Source of the DNA: Rhodoflexus caldus
GTDB taxonomy: Bacteria; Bacteroidota; Bacteroidia; Cytophagales; Thermoflexibacteraceae
NCBI RefSeq assembly: GCF_021206925.1
Contig: NZ_JAJPRF010000015.1
Location: 26,704 to 90,703, forward strand
DNA length: 64,000 nucleotides
Direction: 5' to 3'
Position 1 is the stretch's first letter. Each line of letters begins with the position of its first letter. The position numbers were made by a program, and so were the translations under genes. A model generated the notes under the pieces. That model was given only the letters and a program-made list of their open reading frames with translations, ran no database searches and was not told the origin of the DNA. Positions 45,544 through 55,066 of this stretch are shown in pieces.

Positions 45544-47259
45544 TTAATAGCCCGATGCCTTGCCGTCGGAGCGGGTGTAGTCGGCCGCACCTTCGTATTG
45601 TCCGTCGGGGCGCACGCGGATGGCATCTACCTTGCAAAGAGAACCTACTTCTATCAATACATGCCCTTTGGCTTCCAATTGTTTTTTAACCTCATCGGAA
45701 ATAGCACCTTTTTCTACCAATATTTGGTCGGGCAGCCATTGGTGGTGGAATCGCTTGGCATTGACGGCTTCCTGCATGGTCATGCCGTGTTCAATCACGT
45801 TGAGGATGACCTGATAAACGCCTGTGATGATGGTTGAACCGCCGGGCGTACCAACTACGAGGTGTAGTTTGCCGTTTTTCTCCACAATTGTAGGTGTCAT
45901 AGAACTCAGCATCCGCTTGTTGGGAGCAATAGCATTAGCCTCACCGCCGACCAGCCCGAATTGATTGGGTACTCCGGGTTTGATACTGAAATCGTCCATT
46001 TCGTTGTTGAGGAAAAAGCCCGCACCTTTGACCATCACTTTACAGCCGTAATAACCATTAACGGTAGTAGTGAGTGAAATGGCATTGCCTTCCTTGTCCG
46101 CAACAGAGAAGTGGGTGGTTTCCAAACTTTCAATTCTGTCCACTTTGCCTTCTTTGATGTCACTTGAAGGTGTTTTCTTATCCATGCGTATGCTGGCATT
46201 GCGGGCGAGATTGTATTTCGGGTTAAGCAGCATTTGTGTGGGGACATTGTAAAAATCGGGGTCGCCGAGATGGGTGGCGCGGTCTGCATATACGCGTCGC
46301 TCCAATTCGGTCATTACGTGCATGGTTTGCGCCGTGTTATGTCCCCATTTGGCCAAGGGATAATGTTCGCTGCCTTGCATGAGTTGCAACAGCGCTATAC
46401 CTCCGCTGGAAGGCGGGGGCATGGAGATGATGCGGTATTTTTTCTTGTAGCGGCTGATAACAGGTGTGCGCCAAACTGCCCGATAGTTAGCAAGGTCTTC
46501 GTGCGTAATGAGGCCTTTGCCTGCTTTCATTTCGGCAACAATCAGGTCGGCAGTTTTGCCTTTGTAGAACCCGTCGCTGCCTTGGTCGCGGATGCGTTCC
46601 AGTGCTTCGGCGAGTTCGGGGTGATAAATGGTATCGCCTTGTTGCCAATCGCGGTCTTTTCTTACGACATGTACGGGGTGCAGATTGGCCGCTTCAAAGT
46701 CTGCTTTGGTGCGGTTTAAGTTGGCGGCGGCTATTTGCGTAAGCACATGACCATTGCGGGCTACATCAATGGCAGGTTGTACCAAGTCTTTCCATGGCAG
46801 CGAACCTAATTTTTTATGTAGTTCCACCATACCTGCTACGGCTCCGGGTACGCCCGCGGCAAGATGTCCTCTGATGCTCAGGTTCTTAATAGGCTCTCCG
46901 TTTTCATCCAAATACATGTTGCGGTGAGCGGCTGCAGGGGCTTTTTCGCGAAAATCCAGCGCGCCTGTTTCGCCGTTTTTGTTGCGGTACACGACAAAAC
47001 CTCCACCGCCAATATTGCCCGCTTCGGGGAATACAACCGCCAATGCAAAGAAAGTTGCTATGGCAGCGTCGGCAGCATTTCCGCCTTTTTTAAGGATGGC
47101 CAAGCCAATATCGGAGGCTATCGGGTGCGTGGAAACAACCATGCCGTTGCTTCCCACAGTACCCTCAACCCGTTGGCTGACCGGTTGTTGTTTACAGGAA
47201 AAAATCAGCCACAGGGCAATCAGGAACAGATAATGGCTGCGAGCAGGCAATAGTTTCAT
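45544..47259 (-). CDS. ggt: Gamma-glutamyltransferase lipoprotein
   Basis: 571 residues. A lipoprotein-like signal ends in LIFSCKQQ. The Ntn-hydrolase core starts with HPIASDIGLAILKKGGNAADAA and NIGGGGFVV. The autoprocessing site is ETTHFSVADKEGNAISLT, with the Thr nucleophile at about residue 383; the GYYG, SSMTPTI and GTPGGSTIITGV segments follow. It cleaves gamma-glutamyl bonds (glutathione) at the envelope; the precursor is expected to split into large and small subunits. Confidence 0.94.
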   Translation of the reverse strand: MKLLPARSHYLFLIALWLIFSCKQQPVSQRVEGTVGSNGMVVSTHPIASDIGLAILKKGGNAADAAIATFFALAVVFPEAGNIGGGGFVVYRNKNGETGALDFREKAPAAAHRNMYLDENGEPIKNLSIRGHLAAGVPGAVAGMVELHKKLGSLPWKDLVQPAIDVARNGHVLTQIAAANLNRTKADFEAANLHPVHVVRKDRDWQQGDTIYHPELAEALERIRDQGSDGFYKGKTADLIVAEMKAGKGLITHEDLANYRAVWRTPVISRYKKKYRIISMPPPSSGGIALLQLMQGSEHYPLAKWGHNTAQTMHVMTELERRVYADRATHLGDPDFYNVPTQMLLNPKYNLARNASIRMDKKTPSSDIKEGKVDRIESLETTHFSVADKEGNAISLTTTVNGYYGCKVMVKGAGFFLNNEMDDFSIKPGVPNQFGLVGGEANAIAPNKRMLSSMTPTIVEKNGKLHLVVGTPGGSTIITGVYQVILNVIEHGMTMQEAVNAKRFHHQWLPDQILVEKGAISDEVKKQLEAKGHVLIEVGSLCKVDAIRVRPDGQYEGAADYTRSDGKASGY

Positions 47260-47276
47260 AATAGGAGCAGATGAGG

Positions 47277-50200
47277 TTAAGCGGGTTCAATCAAAACAAA
47301 AATAATATTTGCATCTGTTGCGGGCAAGTTGTTAAATGTCATGCGAACTTTGGCTTTATTGTGGCGCAACGTTTTGTCAAGGGTAATAGTGTGGGCACTA
47401 ATGGCCTTTTGTTCCTGCGCCGTAAATGGTTCATTGACAATATCATCCAAGACAGCTTTGGACTGCCCGTTAGTCCCTAAGAGCGCTGCAACATCAGGTA
47501 AAATCTTCAATATTTCTCTGTTTTGCCGATTGACTGGGAGCACGTATTTGTTCATTTGCCCCAGCAGCCCTTGCAGGTATTCCAAATGGGCAAAGAGTTG
47601 TTCTTCCTGCTTTTTGCGGGCAGTAATGTCTTGCTGAATGGCAATAAAATTAGTGATTTCTCCTTTCGTGTTGCGTATGGGAGTGATATTTAAGCTCAAC
47701 CAATACTCTTGTTTGCCTTTGCTGTAATTGAGAATTTCTTCGCTGAACGGCTCGCCTTTTTGCAGCGCTTCGCGAATGCGTACAATGGTTTCAGGATTGG
47801 TTTTAGGGCCTTGCAGCAACTGTCCGGGTTTCTTGCCCTTGGCTTCTTCAAAACTGTAGCCCGTAATGCGCGTAAAACTTTCATTCACCCATTCGGTGTA
47901 GCCGTTGGCATCGGTAATGATGACGGCTGCGCCTACCTTGCTTGCCACCAGCGAGAGTTGCCGGATTTGCTGCTCCATCTGTTTGGCTTTGCTGATGTCT
48001 TGGATAGTACCAAATAGGCGAATGGTTTTTTGGTAGAGGCGGATAGGCTTGCAGGTAAACCTAACCCACTTCCGATTGCCCTGAATGGGTATGGTTTGTA
48101 ACTCAATGTCAAAGGGTTCACCTTTATCTATGGCGTTGTCAAGCACTTGTGCCAGATGTGCTTTGGCCTCTGCCTCAAAATAATTCAGCCAGCTTTCGCG
48201 CGAGGGGGCAAATGACGGCTCTGCACCGAAAATATGATAAGTTTCTTCTGTCCATATGTAATGGTTGGTAACCATATCATATTCCCAGCCGCCTATGCCG
48301 GTCTCTTCCTGTGTTTGTTCCAGCAAGTTGCGGTATTTTTTGCTTTCGGTAACATCGCGCACAAGGGTTAAAACAAAGCGCTTATCGTCCGCATCGGTAA
48401 TGCAGGATTTGTTTTTGAAAGTATCTATGATGGTTCCGTTGCGGTGAAGCATTTTGAACTCGCCGCTGACTTTGTTGCCTTCTAAGCAAAAGCGATGTCG
48501 TTCGTTGGCTTCTTTGCGGTATTCGGGCGGTATGATGATAGTAAAATGCTGCCCGATAAGTTCGTGCATTTCATAGCCAAGAATTTGGCACAAGCCCGGA
48601 TTGACACTAACCAAACGCCCCTGCGCATCGGCAATGCTGATGCCGATATCGGTAGTGTCAAACACGGCGGTAATCATGCTTTCGTTGTGCAGTTGTTTTT
48701 TCTGCGCATGACGTTCTAATGTAATATCCAGCATGGAAAGCGAAACCACCATAATTTGGTTAGTTTCCGATTCTACGGGGCTGTATTTGTAGCGATACCA
48801 CAGTTCGCGTTGCTGCTGGTGGGAAAATATGCGTCTTTCGCCGATGACTTCTTCGCCTTTCAAGGCTTTGGAAAAATTGCGTTGAAACTCTTCCAATTCC
48901 GTAGGCGGGAAGTATTCCATAATAACCGCTTCCTGCTTTAACTCTTTGCCTACCGTATTTCTGGTCATTTCGTTGGCAAGTTTATTAAAAGCAATGACGC
49001 GGTAGTTTTTGTCAATCAGCATAGAGATTTGCAGGCTGTTGTTGAGCAGCGCACGCATGTTTTTTTCCGATTCGCGCAGGAGTTTTTCCTGTGATTCCAG
49101 CGCTTCGTTGGTGGTGCGCAGTTCGGCATAGGCTATCTGCATCTCCTCGTTGGTCGATTGCAGTTCCTCATTGGTGGTTTCCAACTCTTCATTGCCCGAC
49201 TGCAACTCTTCGTTGGCAGACTGTAACTCTTCGTTGAGCGACTGCAACTCTTCATTACTGGTTTCTAATTCTTCAATAAAAGATTGGAGTTGCTCCTTGG
49301 TTGCGGTCAGTTCCTGTTCCAGTTCAACAATACGGTCATTTTCGTTAAAATTGGCGGCCTTGTCCGGTACTACGCTGACAATTTTTTCAGGGTCTTGCTG
49401 TTCAAAAATAACCATGAAAAGCTCTTCGTGATGGCGGGAGTGAATCAGAGGCTTTACAATGGTGCGCACCAAAAAATCTTTGTCAAAAAAGCTGACTTTT
49501 CTGATAGGCGATGATACGGGAATGCGTTCTTTCACGGCACGCGCAATGTGGGTGCGCAGGTCTAATTGCAACTCGGGTTGTGCCATTTTGATAATATTGG
49601 CAGCCATAGTGCCTTGTTGCAGAGTGAGGAAGAGTCGCACATCGCCGTGTACTTCCAGAATGTCCATGTTGCTGTTAATGACCACATAAGGGTAGTCAAA
49701 AGTGTTGTAAATGGTTTCCTTCACCATTTCTTTGATGGACAATGCGGGCAAGTCTTGTACCTCGGCGGGAGTTGTTGTTTTCAGGCGCGTGGCAAAAGGG
49801 GAGAACCGCAGGCTGTGGATGCTGGCAATATTTTTCCGCTGAAAAATTTTGTTGCGGCTGTCCACAGTGGCAAATAAATCGGAAAACTGCCCGATGTTCT
49901 CCGATTTACCTAAAAACAGGTAGCCGTTGGGGTTAAGGGCATAATGAAACAGTGGCAGTACGTGCTTTTGCAGTGCCGTGCTGAAATAAATCAGCAGGTT
50001 GCGGCAACTGATAAGGTCTAACTTAACAAACGGCGGATTGTTGGTTACATCGTGCTTAGAGAAAAGCACCATGGAGCGAATGCGTTTGGTAAGCCGATAT
50101 TCGTTGCCTTCTTTCACAAAAAAAGCATCAATAATGGCCTTGTCCACATGAATCATGGCCTGCTCTGTGTAGCTGCCCCTTCTAGCATAAGCTATGGCGC

Positions 50201-51302
50201 GGTCGTCTATGTCGGTGGCAAATATTTGGATATTGTAATTACCGAGTTTGCTGCCCAGCATTTTGGCCAATAAAATAGCAATCGAGTAGGGTTCTTCGCC
50301 GCTGGCGCAGCCGGGCACCCAAATGCGGATACTTTCGCCCGGGCTTTTGGAGGAAATAATTTTGGCCAAATATTTTTCCAATTCGGCAAAGGCTTCCGTA
50401 TCGCGGAAAAAATTGGTTACACCTATCAAAATCATTTTGAAAAGTGTTTCCGCTTCTTCCGGATGCGACTCGATATAGTCCAGATAGTCGTCTATATGCA
50501 CCAATTTGAGCATATCCAGTCGCTTTTCCAGCCTTCTGAGAATGGTGGTAGGCTTATACTGCGAAAAATCGGTGCCTGTTTTTTTGGAAAGCAGTTTAAA
50601 AATTTGCTGTAAACTGTCTGTTTTAATTTCGGGTAGCCTTACGGTAATGGTAGAAGGGCGTTGCAGGTTTTCCGGGTCTTCCACAAATGCCAACAATTCC
50701 TCACCGATTTTGTCGGGTGGCAGAATGGTATCCGCTTGTCCCGTTTCTATGGAAGCAATGGGCATACCGTCGTACTTGGCCGTTTGAGGGTCTTGCACAA
50801 TTACGTACCCTCCCAACGACTTGATTTTTTTAATGCCCTTGGCACCGTCTGACCCCGTTCCCGAAAGAATGATGCCAATGGCAAACTGATGGCGGTCTTC
50901 TGCCAGTGAAATAAAAAAACTGTCGATAGAGGGCTTAGGCCCCACGGAAACCAACGGTTTGCTCAGATGCAAAATGCGCTGTTCAATGCTGATTTCACTG
51001 TCCGGTGGTGTGATGTAAACCTTTCCTGCTTCTACCGCCGTTCCATTTTTAATTTCAACTACATCCCAAACAGTATGCTTACTCAGCAATTGCACCAACA
51101 TGCTTTTGTAAGTAGGGCTCAGGTGTTGTACAACAATAATAGCAAGGTTGGCAGCTTTCTCCGGCAAATGCGACAAGAGCTCGGAAATAGCTTCCAAACC
51201 ACCCGCAGAGGCACCTACCCCGGCAATAAATAGAGGTTCTCCTGCTGTTAAAGACTCAACCGGCTGCTCCTCGGCGTTGCCTGATACTCGTTTTTTAGCC
51301 AT
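47277..51302 (-). CDS. CheB-CheR-PAS fusion protein without kinase domain
   Basis: 1341 residues. Order: CheB methylesterase (~22-210; Ser32 in GASAGG, His60 in VVQHLSP, Asp near 153 in GTGSDGAKG) with no receiver domain; CheR methyltransferase (~225-500; VPGCASGEEPYSIAILL); a low-similarity PAS-like part; a long coiled coil (~665-770) of repeated NEELQS heptads; then several PAS/PAC domains. It ends after the last PAS with ~80 residues and no histidine kinase. Likely a signalling hub that modifies receptors or feeds a separate kinase. Codes for one chain, no frameshift seen. Confidence 0.93.
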   Translation of the reverse strand: MAKKRVSGNAEEQPVESLTAGEPLFIAGVGASAGGLEAISELLSHLPEKAANLAIIVVQHLSPTYKSMLVQLLSKHTVWDVVEIKNGTAVEAGKVYITPPDSEISIEQRILHLSKPLVSVGPKPSIDSFFISLAEDRHQFAIGIILSGTGSDGAKGIKKIKSLGGYVIVQDPQTAKYDGMPIASIETGQADTILPPDKIGEELLAFVEDPENLQRPSTITVRLPEIKTDSLQQIFKLLSKKTGTDFSQYKPTTILRRLEKRLDMLKLVHIDDYLDYIESHPEEAETLFKMILIGVTNFFRDTEAFAELEKYLAKIISSKSPGESIRIWVPGCASGEEPYSIAILLAKMLGSKLGNYNIQIFATDIDDRAIAYARRGSYTEQAMIHVDKAIIDAFFVKEGNEYRLTKRIRSMVLFSKHDVTNNPPFVKLDLISCRNLLIYFSTALQKHVLPLFHYALNPNGYLFLGKSENIGQFSDLFATVDSRNKIFQRKNIASIHSLRFSPFATRLKTTTPAEVQDLPALSIKEMVKETIYNTFDYPYVVINSNMDILEVHGDVRLFLTLQQGTMAANIIKMAQPELQLDLRTHIARAVKERIPVSSPIRKVSFFDKDFLVRTIVKPLIHSRHHEELFMVIFEQQDPEKIVSVVPDKAANFNENDRIVELEQELTATKEQLQSFIEELETSNEELQSLNEELQSANEELQSGNEELETTNEELQSTNEEMQIAYAELRTTNEALESQEKLLRESEKNMRALLNNSLQISMLIDKNYRVIAFNKLANEMTRNTVGKELKQEAVIMEYFPPTELEEFQRNFSKALKGEEVIGERRIFSHQQQRELWYRYKYSPVESETNQIMVVSLSMLDITLERHAQKKQLHNESMITAVFDTTDIGISIADAQGRLVSVNPGLCQILGYEMHELIGQHFTIIIPPEYRKEANERHRFCLEGNKVSGEFKMLHRNGTIIDTFKNKSCITDADDKRFVLTLVRDVTESKKYRNLLEQTQEETGIGGWEYDMVTNHYIWTEETYHIFGAEPSFAPSRESWLNYFEAEAKAHLAQVLDNAIDKGEPFDIELQTIPIQGNRKWVRFTCKPIRLYQKTIRLFGTIQDISKAKQMEQQIRQLSLVASKVGAAVIITDANGYTEWVNESFTRITGYSFEEAKGKKPGQLLQGPKTNPETIVRIREALQKGEPFSEEILNYSKGKQEYWLSLNITPIRNTKGEITNFIAIQQDITARKKQEEQLFAHLEYLQGLLGQMNKYVLPVNRQNREILKILPDVAALLGTNGQSKAVLDDIVNEPFTAQEQKAISAHTITLDKTLRHNKAKVRMTFNNLPATDANIIFVLIEPA

Positions 51303-51329
51303 GACGAAAAAATTGGAAATCTAAACTGC

Positions 51330-51358
51330 TTGGCAAACGTATAATTATGATACATTTG
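51330..51358 (+). promoter_or_regulatory. Probable promoter of the S8 peptidase gene
   Basis: TTGG (51330-51333), 17 bases, TACATTTG (51351-51358), 24 bases before the ATG. The -33 element and spacing are close to, not exactly, consensus. Confidence 0.5.
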
Positions 51359-51382
51359 TAAAATAAGCAATTAAAAATCATT

Positions 51383-53029
51383 ATGCAATTTAGTATCAAG
51401 TCGGTTATTGCCGCAAGTATGCTCGCAACCGCAGTTTATACTCCGGTACTGCGTGCTGAACGTATTCTTCCATCAGCCCGATTGTTATTTTATAAGGATT
51501 CGTTAGAAAAAGCGCCTAAAAACTGGTTCAATATGGATCGCGCCAAAGACGGTGTAATGGGTGTAAGCACAGACAAGGCCTATGCCGAACTGTTGAAGGG
51601 GCGGCCTACCAAAACAGTAGTAGTAGCAATCATAGATTCGGGTGTAGATGTAGAACATGAAGACCTCAAAGGCAATATCTGGACGAATGCCAAAGAAATT
51701 CCGGGCAATGGCATAGATGATGACAATAACGGCTACGTGGACGATATTCACGGTTGGAACTTTCTTGGCGGCAAAGACGGGAAAAACGTACACTACGATA
51801 CTTACGAACTGACGCGTATCTATAAAAAATTGAAGGCAAGGTTCGACGGCAAGTCAGAGAAAGACATTAGCGCAGCAGAAAAAGCAGACTACAATTACTA
51901 TCTGGACATTCAGGCCAAATTCAACGAAAAACTTACTGAAATGCGTTCCGGCATGGAGCAGTTCAGCATATTCAGCGAAATGTACAATAAAAGTGTGCGT
52001 CTGCTGAAAGCCTATATAGATACCGAAGAACTTACGGTTGATATGGTGCAATCGGTAGAAAGCCAGGATGAGCGCATAATGGCTGCCAAAGGAATCTACA
52101 TGCAGGCTGCTATTTTCGGGCTCGATGAAAATACCCTTGCCGAAGCCGAAGAATATTATGGCAATGGCGTAAAATACGGCTACAACCTCGATTTTGACCC
52201 CCGTAGCATCGTAGGGGACAATTATGACGACAAAACAGAGCGCTATTACGGCAACAACGACGTAAAAGGCCCCGATGCAAGCCATGGCACACATGTGGCG
52301 GGTATCGTGGCTGCCATTCGCAACAATGGCATCGGTATTGACGGCATTGCAACCGATGTGCGCATCATGGCCATTCGTGCCGTACCCGAAGGCGACGAAC
52401 GCGACAAAGACGTTGCAAATGCTATCAGGTATGCAGTAGACAACGGCGCACAAATTATCAACATGAGTTTTGGCAAACAGTACGGCACAGACAAAGCTGT
52501 GGTAGATGCCGCCGTCCAATATGCCGAACAGCGCGGCGTGCTGCTTGTACATGCAGCAGGCAACGAATCCATGAATACCGACAAAGTGAACTTTTATCCG
52601 CAACGCAACTACAACAACGGGAAAAAAGCCGCCAACTGGCTGGATGTAGGTGCGCTTTCATGGAGAAAGGGCGAAGCCGCTGTAGCCGAATTTTCTAACT
52701 ATGGCCAAAAAACAGTTGATTTATTCGCCCCCGGCGTAGATATCCTCTCCACCATGCCCGACCAGAAATACAAGGAACAAAGCGGTACCAGCATGGCAGC
52801 ACCCGTTACCACCGGCGTAGCAGCACTGGTGCTGTCCTACTTCCCACACCTGACAGCCGTACAACTGCGCGAAATATTGCTCAAAAGCGTATCAAAAATA
52901 GACGACAAGGTGAAAATACCCGGCGGCGACGAGATAGTAAAATTCGGTACACTCTCCGTAACAGGCGGCGTAGTAAATGCCTACGAAGCCATCCGCGAAG
53001 CCATGAAAGTAAAAGCGCCCAACAAATAG
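51383..53029 (+). CDS. Secreted subtilisin-like serine peptidase (S8)
   Basis: 548 residues with a signal peptide (cleavage near VLRAE). Catalytic triad: Asp85 in AIIDSGVD, His301 in ASHGTHVAGIVAA, Ser470 in SGTSMAAPV. The Asp-His distance is 216 residues, against a few tens in subtilisin, because of a largely helical, charged insertion (~135-270). No C-terminal sorting domain is seen; it ends KVKAPNK. Monocistronic. Confidence 0.93.
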   Translation: MQFSIKSVIAASMLATAVYTPVLRAERILPSARLLFYKDSLEKAPKNWFNMDRAKDGVMGVSTDKAYAELLKGRPTKTVVVAIIDSGVDVEHEDLKGNIWTNAKEIPGNGIDDDNNGYVDDIHGWNFLGGKDGKNVHYDTYELTRIYKKLKARFDGKSEKDISAAEKADYNYYLDIQAKFNEKLTEMRSGMEQFSIFSEMYNKSVRLLKAYIDTEELTVDMVQSVESQDERIMAAKGIYMQAAIFGLDENTLAEAEEYYGNGVKYGYNLDFDPRSIVGDNYDDKTERYYGNNDVKGPDASHGTHVAGIVAAIRNNGIGIDGIATDVRIMAIRAVPEGDERDKDVANAIRYAVDNGAQIINMSFGKQYGTDKAVVDAAVQYAEQRGVLLVHAAGNESMNTDKVNFYPQRNYNNGKKAANWLDVGALSWRKGEAAVAEFSNYGQKTVDLFAPGVDILSTMPDQKYKEQSGTSMAAPVTTGVAALVLSYFPHLTAVQLREILLKSVSKIDDKVKIPGGDEIVKFGTLSVTGGVVNAYEAIREAMKVKAPNK

Positions 53030-53058
53030 CAGCAGGGCAGGCATACACAGGTCATTGA

Positions 53059-53090
53059 TTTGCAAATCAGCAATGAAATAGTTAATTTTG
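53059..53090 (+). promoter_or_regulatory. Promoter of rimP-nusA
   Basis: TTTG (53059-53062), 20 bases, TAATTTTG (53083-53090): full consensus. Predicted start near 53097, giving a leader of about 57 bases. The -33 lies inside the palindrome GATTTGCAAATC (53057-53068). Confidence 0.8.
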
Positions 53091-53114
53091 CAATCTGATT
53101 TGAGATGTTCTTCT

Positions 53115-53147
53115 AATAGGGGGGTGTTTGTCCCCCTATTCTTTTTT
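53115..53147 (+). promoter_or_regulatory. Terminator-like hairpin in the rimP leader (possible attenuator)
   Basis: Stem AATAGGGGG/CCCCCTATT with a loop of 8 bases, followed by CTTTTTT, all between the predicted start site and the rimP ATG at 53154. It has the form of an intrinsic terminator but would stop the operon's own transcript. Confidence 0.6.
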
Positions 53148-53153
53148 AGTAAT

Positions 53154-53633
53154 ATGGAGTTGCAGGAAAAAATAGCCGAGTACGTTCAATCATTGCTCGA
53201 AGAGGGGTTCTTTCTGGTAGATGTGCTTTATCAGGACAAAGGCGGCCGCGCACGCTTGTCCGTACTGCTCGACGGCGACAAAGGTATCAATATTGACCGG
53301 TGCGCAAGTGTCAGCCGTCGGTTGGCAGCTTGGCTGGAAGAGCAGGATTTAATTAAAACAGCTTATACATTGGAAGTTTCATCGCCCGGCGTAGGGCAAC
53401 CGTTGAAACTTGTGCGACAATACAAAGCCAATATCGGGCGCACCCTGAAAGTTGATACAACCACAGGTGCTACTCACAAAGGCAAACTGGAACAAGTAAC
53501 CGATGATGCGATTTTGCTTGCACCGCTACCGACAAAAAAAAACAAAAAAGCAAAGGCGGCAGAACCGGAGCAACCCGTGTTGATTCCGTTTGTAGAGATA
53601 GCCAAAGCAGTGGTTGAAATTTCATTTGACTAA
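53154..53633 (+). CDS. rimP: Ribosome maturation factor RimP
   Basis: 159 residues from the ATG at 53154; the frame opens further upstream only through the leader hairpin. N-terminal alpha/beta domain (LVDVLYQDKGGRARLSVLLDGDKGINIDRCASVSRRL), the YTLEVSSPGVGQPL motif, and an SH3-like C-terminal part. It assists 30S maturation. First gene of rimP-nusA-infB. Confidence 0.94.
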   Translation: MELQEKIAEYVQSLLEEGFFLVDVLYQDKGGRARLSVLLDGDKGINIDRCASVSRRLAAWLEEQDLIKTAYTLEVSSPGVGQPLKLVRQYKANIGRTLKVDTTTGATHKGKLEQVTDDAILLAPLPTKKNKKAKAAEPEQPVLIPFVEIAKAVVEISFD

Positions 53634-53653
53634 ACAAAAAAACACAGATAAAA

Positions 53654-54901
53654 ATGGAAACCGGATTATTGATAGAGTCATTCAAGGAGTTTGCCAGCCA
53701 AAAGTCCATTGACAGGCCTACAATGGTGCGCATTTTGGAAGATGTTTTCCGCACCATGATTCGGAAGAAATATCTTTCCGATGAAAACTTTGACGTAATT
53801 GTCAATATTGACAAAGGTGATTTGGAGATTCTTCACTACCGCGAAGTAGTCGAAGATGATGCGCCCGATTATGACGAAAACAAGCAAATCAGGCTGAGCG
53901 ATGCCCGCAAAATAGACGAGGATTTTTCGGTCGGCGAAGAAGTAGCCGAAAATATCAAAATAGAAGATTTCGGCAGAAGGGTTGTTCAAACTGCCCGCCA
54001 AACGCTCATCCAGAAAATTAAAGACCTTGAAAAAGATAACCTGTTCAACAAATACAAAGTACTCGTGGGGCAAATCGTAACCTGCGAAGTATATCAGGTA
54101 TTGGGCAGAGAGGTTATCCTGCGCGATGCACAAGGCAACGAACTGGTATTGCCGCGTTCCGAGCAAATCATGAAAGACCGTTTCCGCAAAGGCGACTCCG
54201 TTCGTGCGATTGTACACCGCGTAGAAATGGTAAACGGCAACCCGCGTATCATTCTCTCACGTACTTCCCCCATCTTTTTGGAGCGCCTGTTCGAGCAGGA
54301 AGTACCCGAAGTTTACGACGGTATTATTACCATCCGCAAAACCGTGCGCGAGCCCGGCGAGCGCGCCAAAGTAGCCGTAGAATCTTATGATGACCGCATA
54401 GACCCCGTAGGTGCTTGCGTGGGCATGAAAGGCTCACGTATCCACAGCATTGTTCGCGAACTGTGCAACGAGAACATAGACGTAATCAATTACACCGACA
54501 ATATTGAGTTGTTCATTCAGCGCGCACTGAGCCCCGCCAAAATATCAAGCATCAAAATTGACGAAGAGCACTCGCGCGCCGCTGTATTTCTCAAACGCGA
54601 CCAAGTATCGCTGGCTATCGGCAAAGGTGGCCAAAATATTAAACTCGCCGGCAAACTTGTCGGGCTGGAAATAGATGTATTCCGCGAACTGACCGAAGCC
54701 GATGAGGAGGAGGAAGATGTTGAACTGACAGAATTTGCCGATGTGCTCGACGAGTGGGTGATTGAGGAATTTACCAAAATCGGTCTGGATACGGCACGCA
54801 GCGTGCTTGGCATGAGCCGCGACTACCTCATCAAAAAGACCGAATTGGAAGAAGAAACCGTCGATTTTGTGCTGGACGTACTCAGAAAAGAGTTTGAATA
54901 A
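53654..54901 (+). CDS. nusA: Transcription termination/antitermination factor NusA
   Basis: 415 residues. N-terminal RNA polymerase-binding domain, S1 domain (GQIVTCEVYQVLGREVILRD), two KH domains (DPVGACVGMKGSRIHSIVREL; VSLAIGKGGQNIKLAGKLVGLEIDV) and an acidic C-terminal part. No extra repeats as in Enterobacteria. It controls pausing, termination and antitermination. Confidence 0.97.
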   Translation: METGLLIESFKEFASQKSIDRPTMVRILEDVFRTMIRKKYLSDENFDVIVNIDKGDLEILHYREVVEDDAPDYDENKQIRLSDARKIDEDFSVGEEVAENIKIEDFGRRVVQTARQTLIQKIKDLEKDNLFNKYKVLVGQIVTCEVYQVLGREVILRDAQGNELVLPRSEQIMKDRFRKGDSVRAIVHRVEMVNGNPRIILSRTSPIFLERLFEQEVPEVYDGIITIRKTVREPGERAKVAVESYDDRIDPVGACVGMKGSRIHSIVRELCNENIDVINYTDNIELFIQRALSPAKISSIKIDEEHSRAAVFLKRDQVSLAIGKGGQNIKLAGKLVGLEIDVFRELTEADEEEEDVELTEFADVLDEWVIEEFTKIGLDTARSVLGMSRDYLIKKTELEEETVDFVLDVLRKEFE

Positions 54902-54910
54902 CATCAAAAA

Positions 54911-54942
54911 AAAGCCGCTGCCGGTTGTTTTGCGGCGGCTTT
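54911..54942 (+). terminator. Weak terminator-like hairpin after nusA
   Basis: Arms AAAGCCGC/GCGGCTTT around a 16-base loop that extends the stem imperfectly. Only a short T stretch follows, so partial read-through into infB is expected. Confidence 0.45.
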
Positions 54943-54985
54943 GAATCTTTTAACAGTTAAATCTGTTCTTCATTAAGAGGCTTTT

Positions 54986-55016
54986 TTTGAAGGGCTGTTA
55001 AAAAAAGCTAATTTTG
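54986..55016 (+). promoter_or_regulatory. Promoter of infB
   Basis: TTTG (54986-54989), 19 bases, TAATTTTG (55009-55016): full consensus, giving infB its own start site besides read-through from rimP-nusA. Confidence 0.8.
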
Positions 55017-55066
55017 CAGGGTTTAATAACGGCAGACCACCGCAACAGGTCATCCAAGAATTGTTT

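Noticed and set aside
49140..49270. Tandem short DNA repeats that could be taken for a CRISPR-like or satellite array
   Set aside because: They code in frame for the NEELQS heptad coiled coil of the CheB-CheR-PAS protein; the units are imperfect and not separated by unique spacers.
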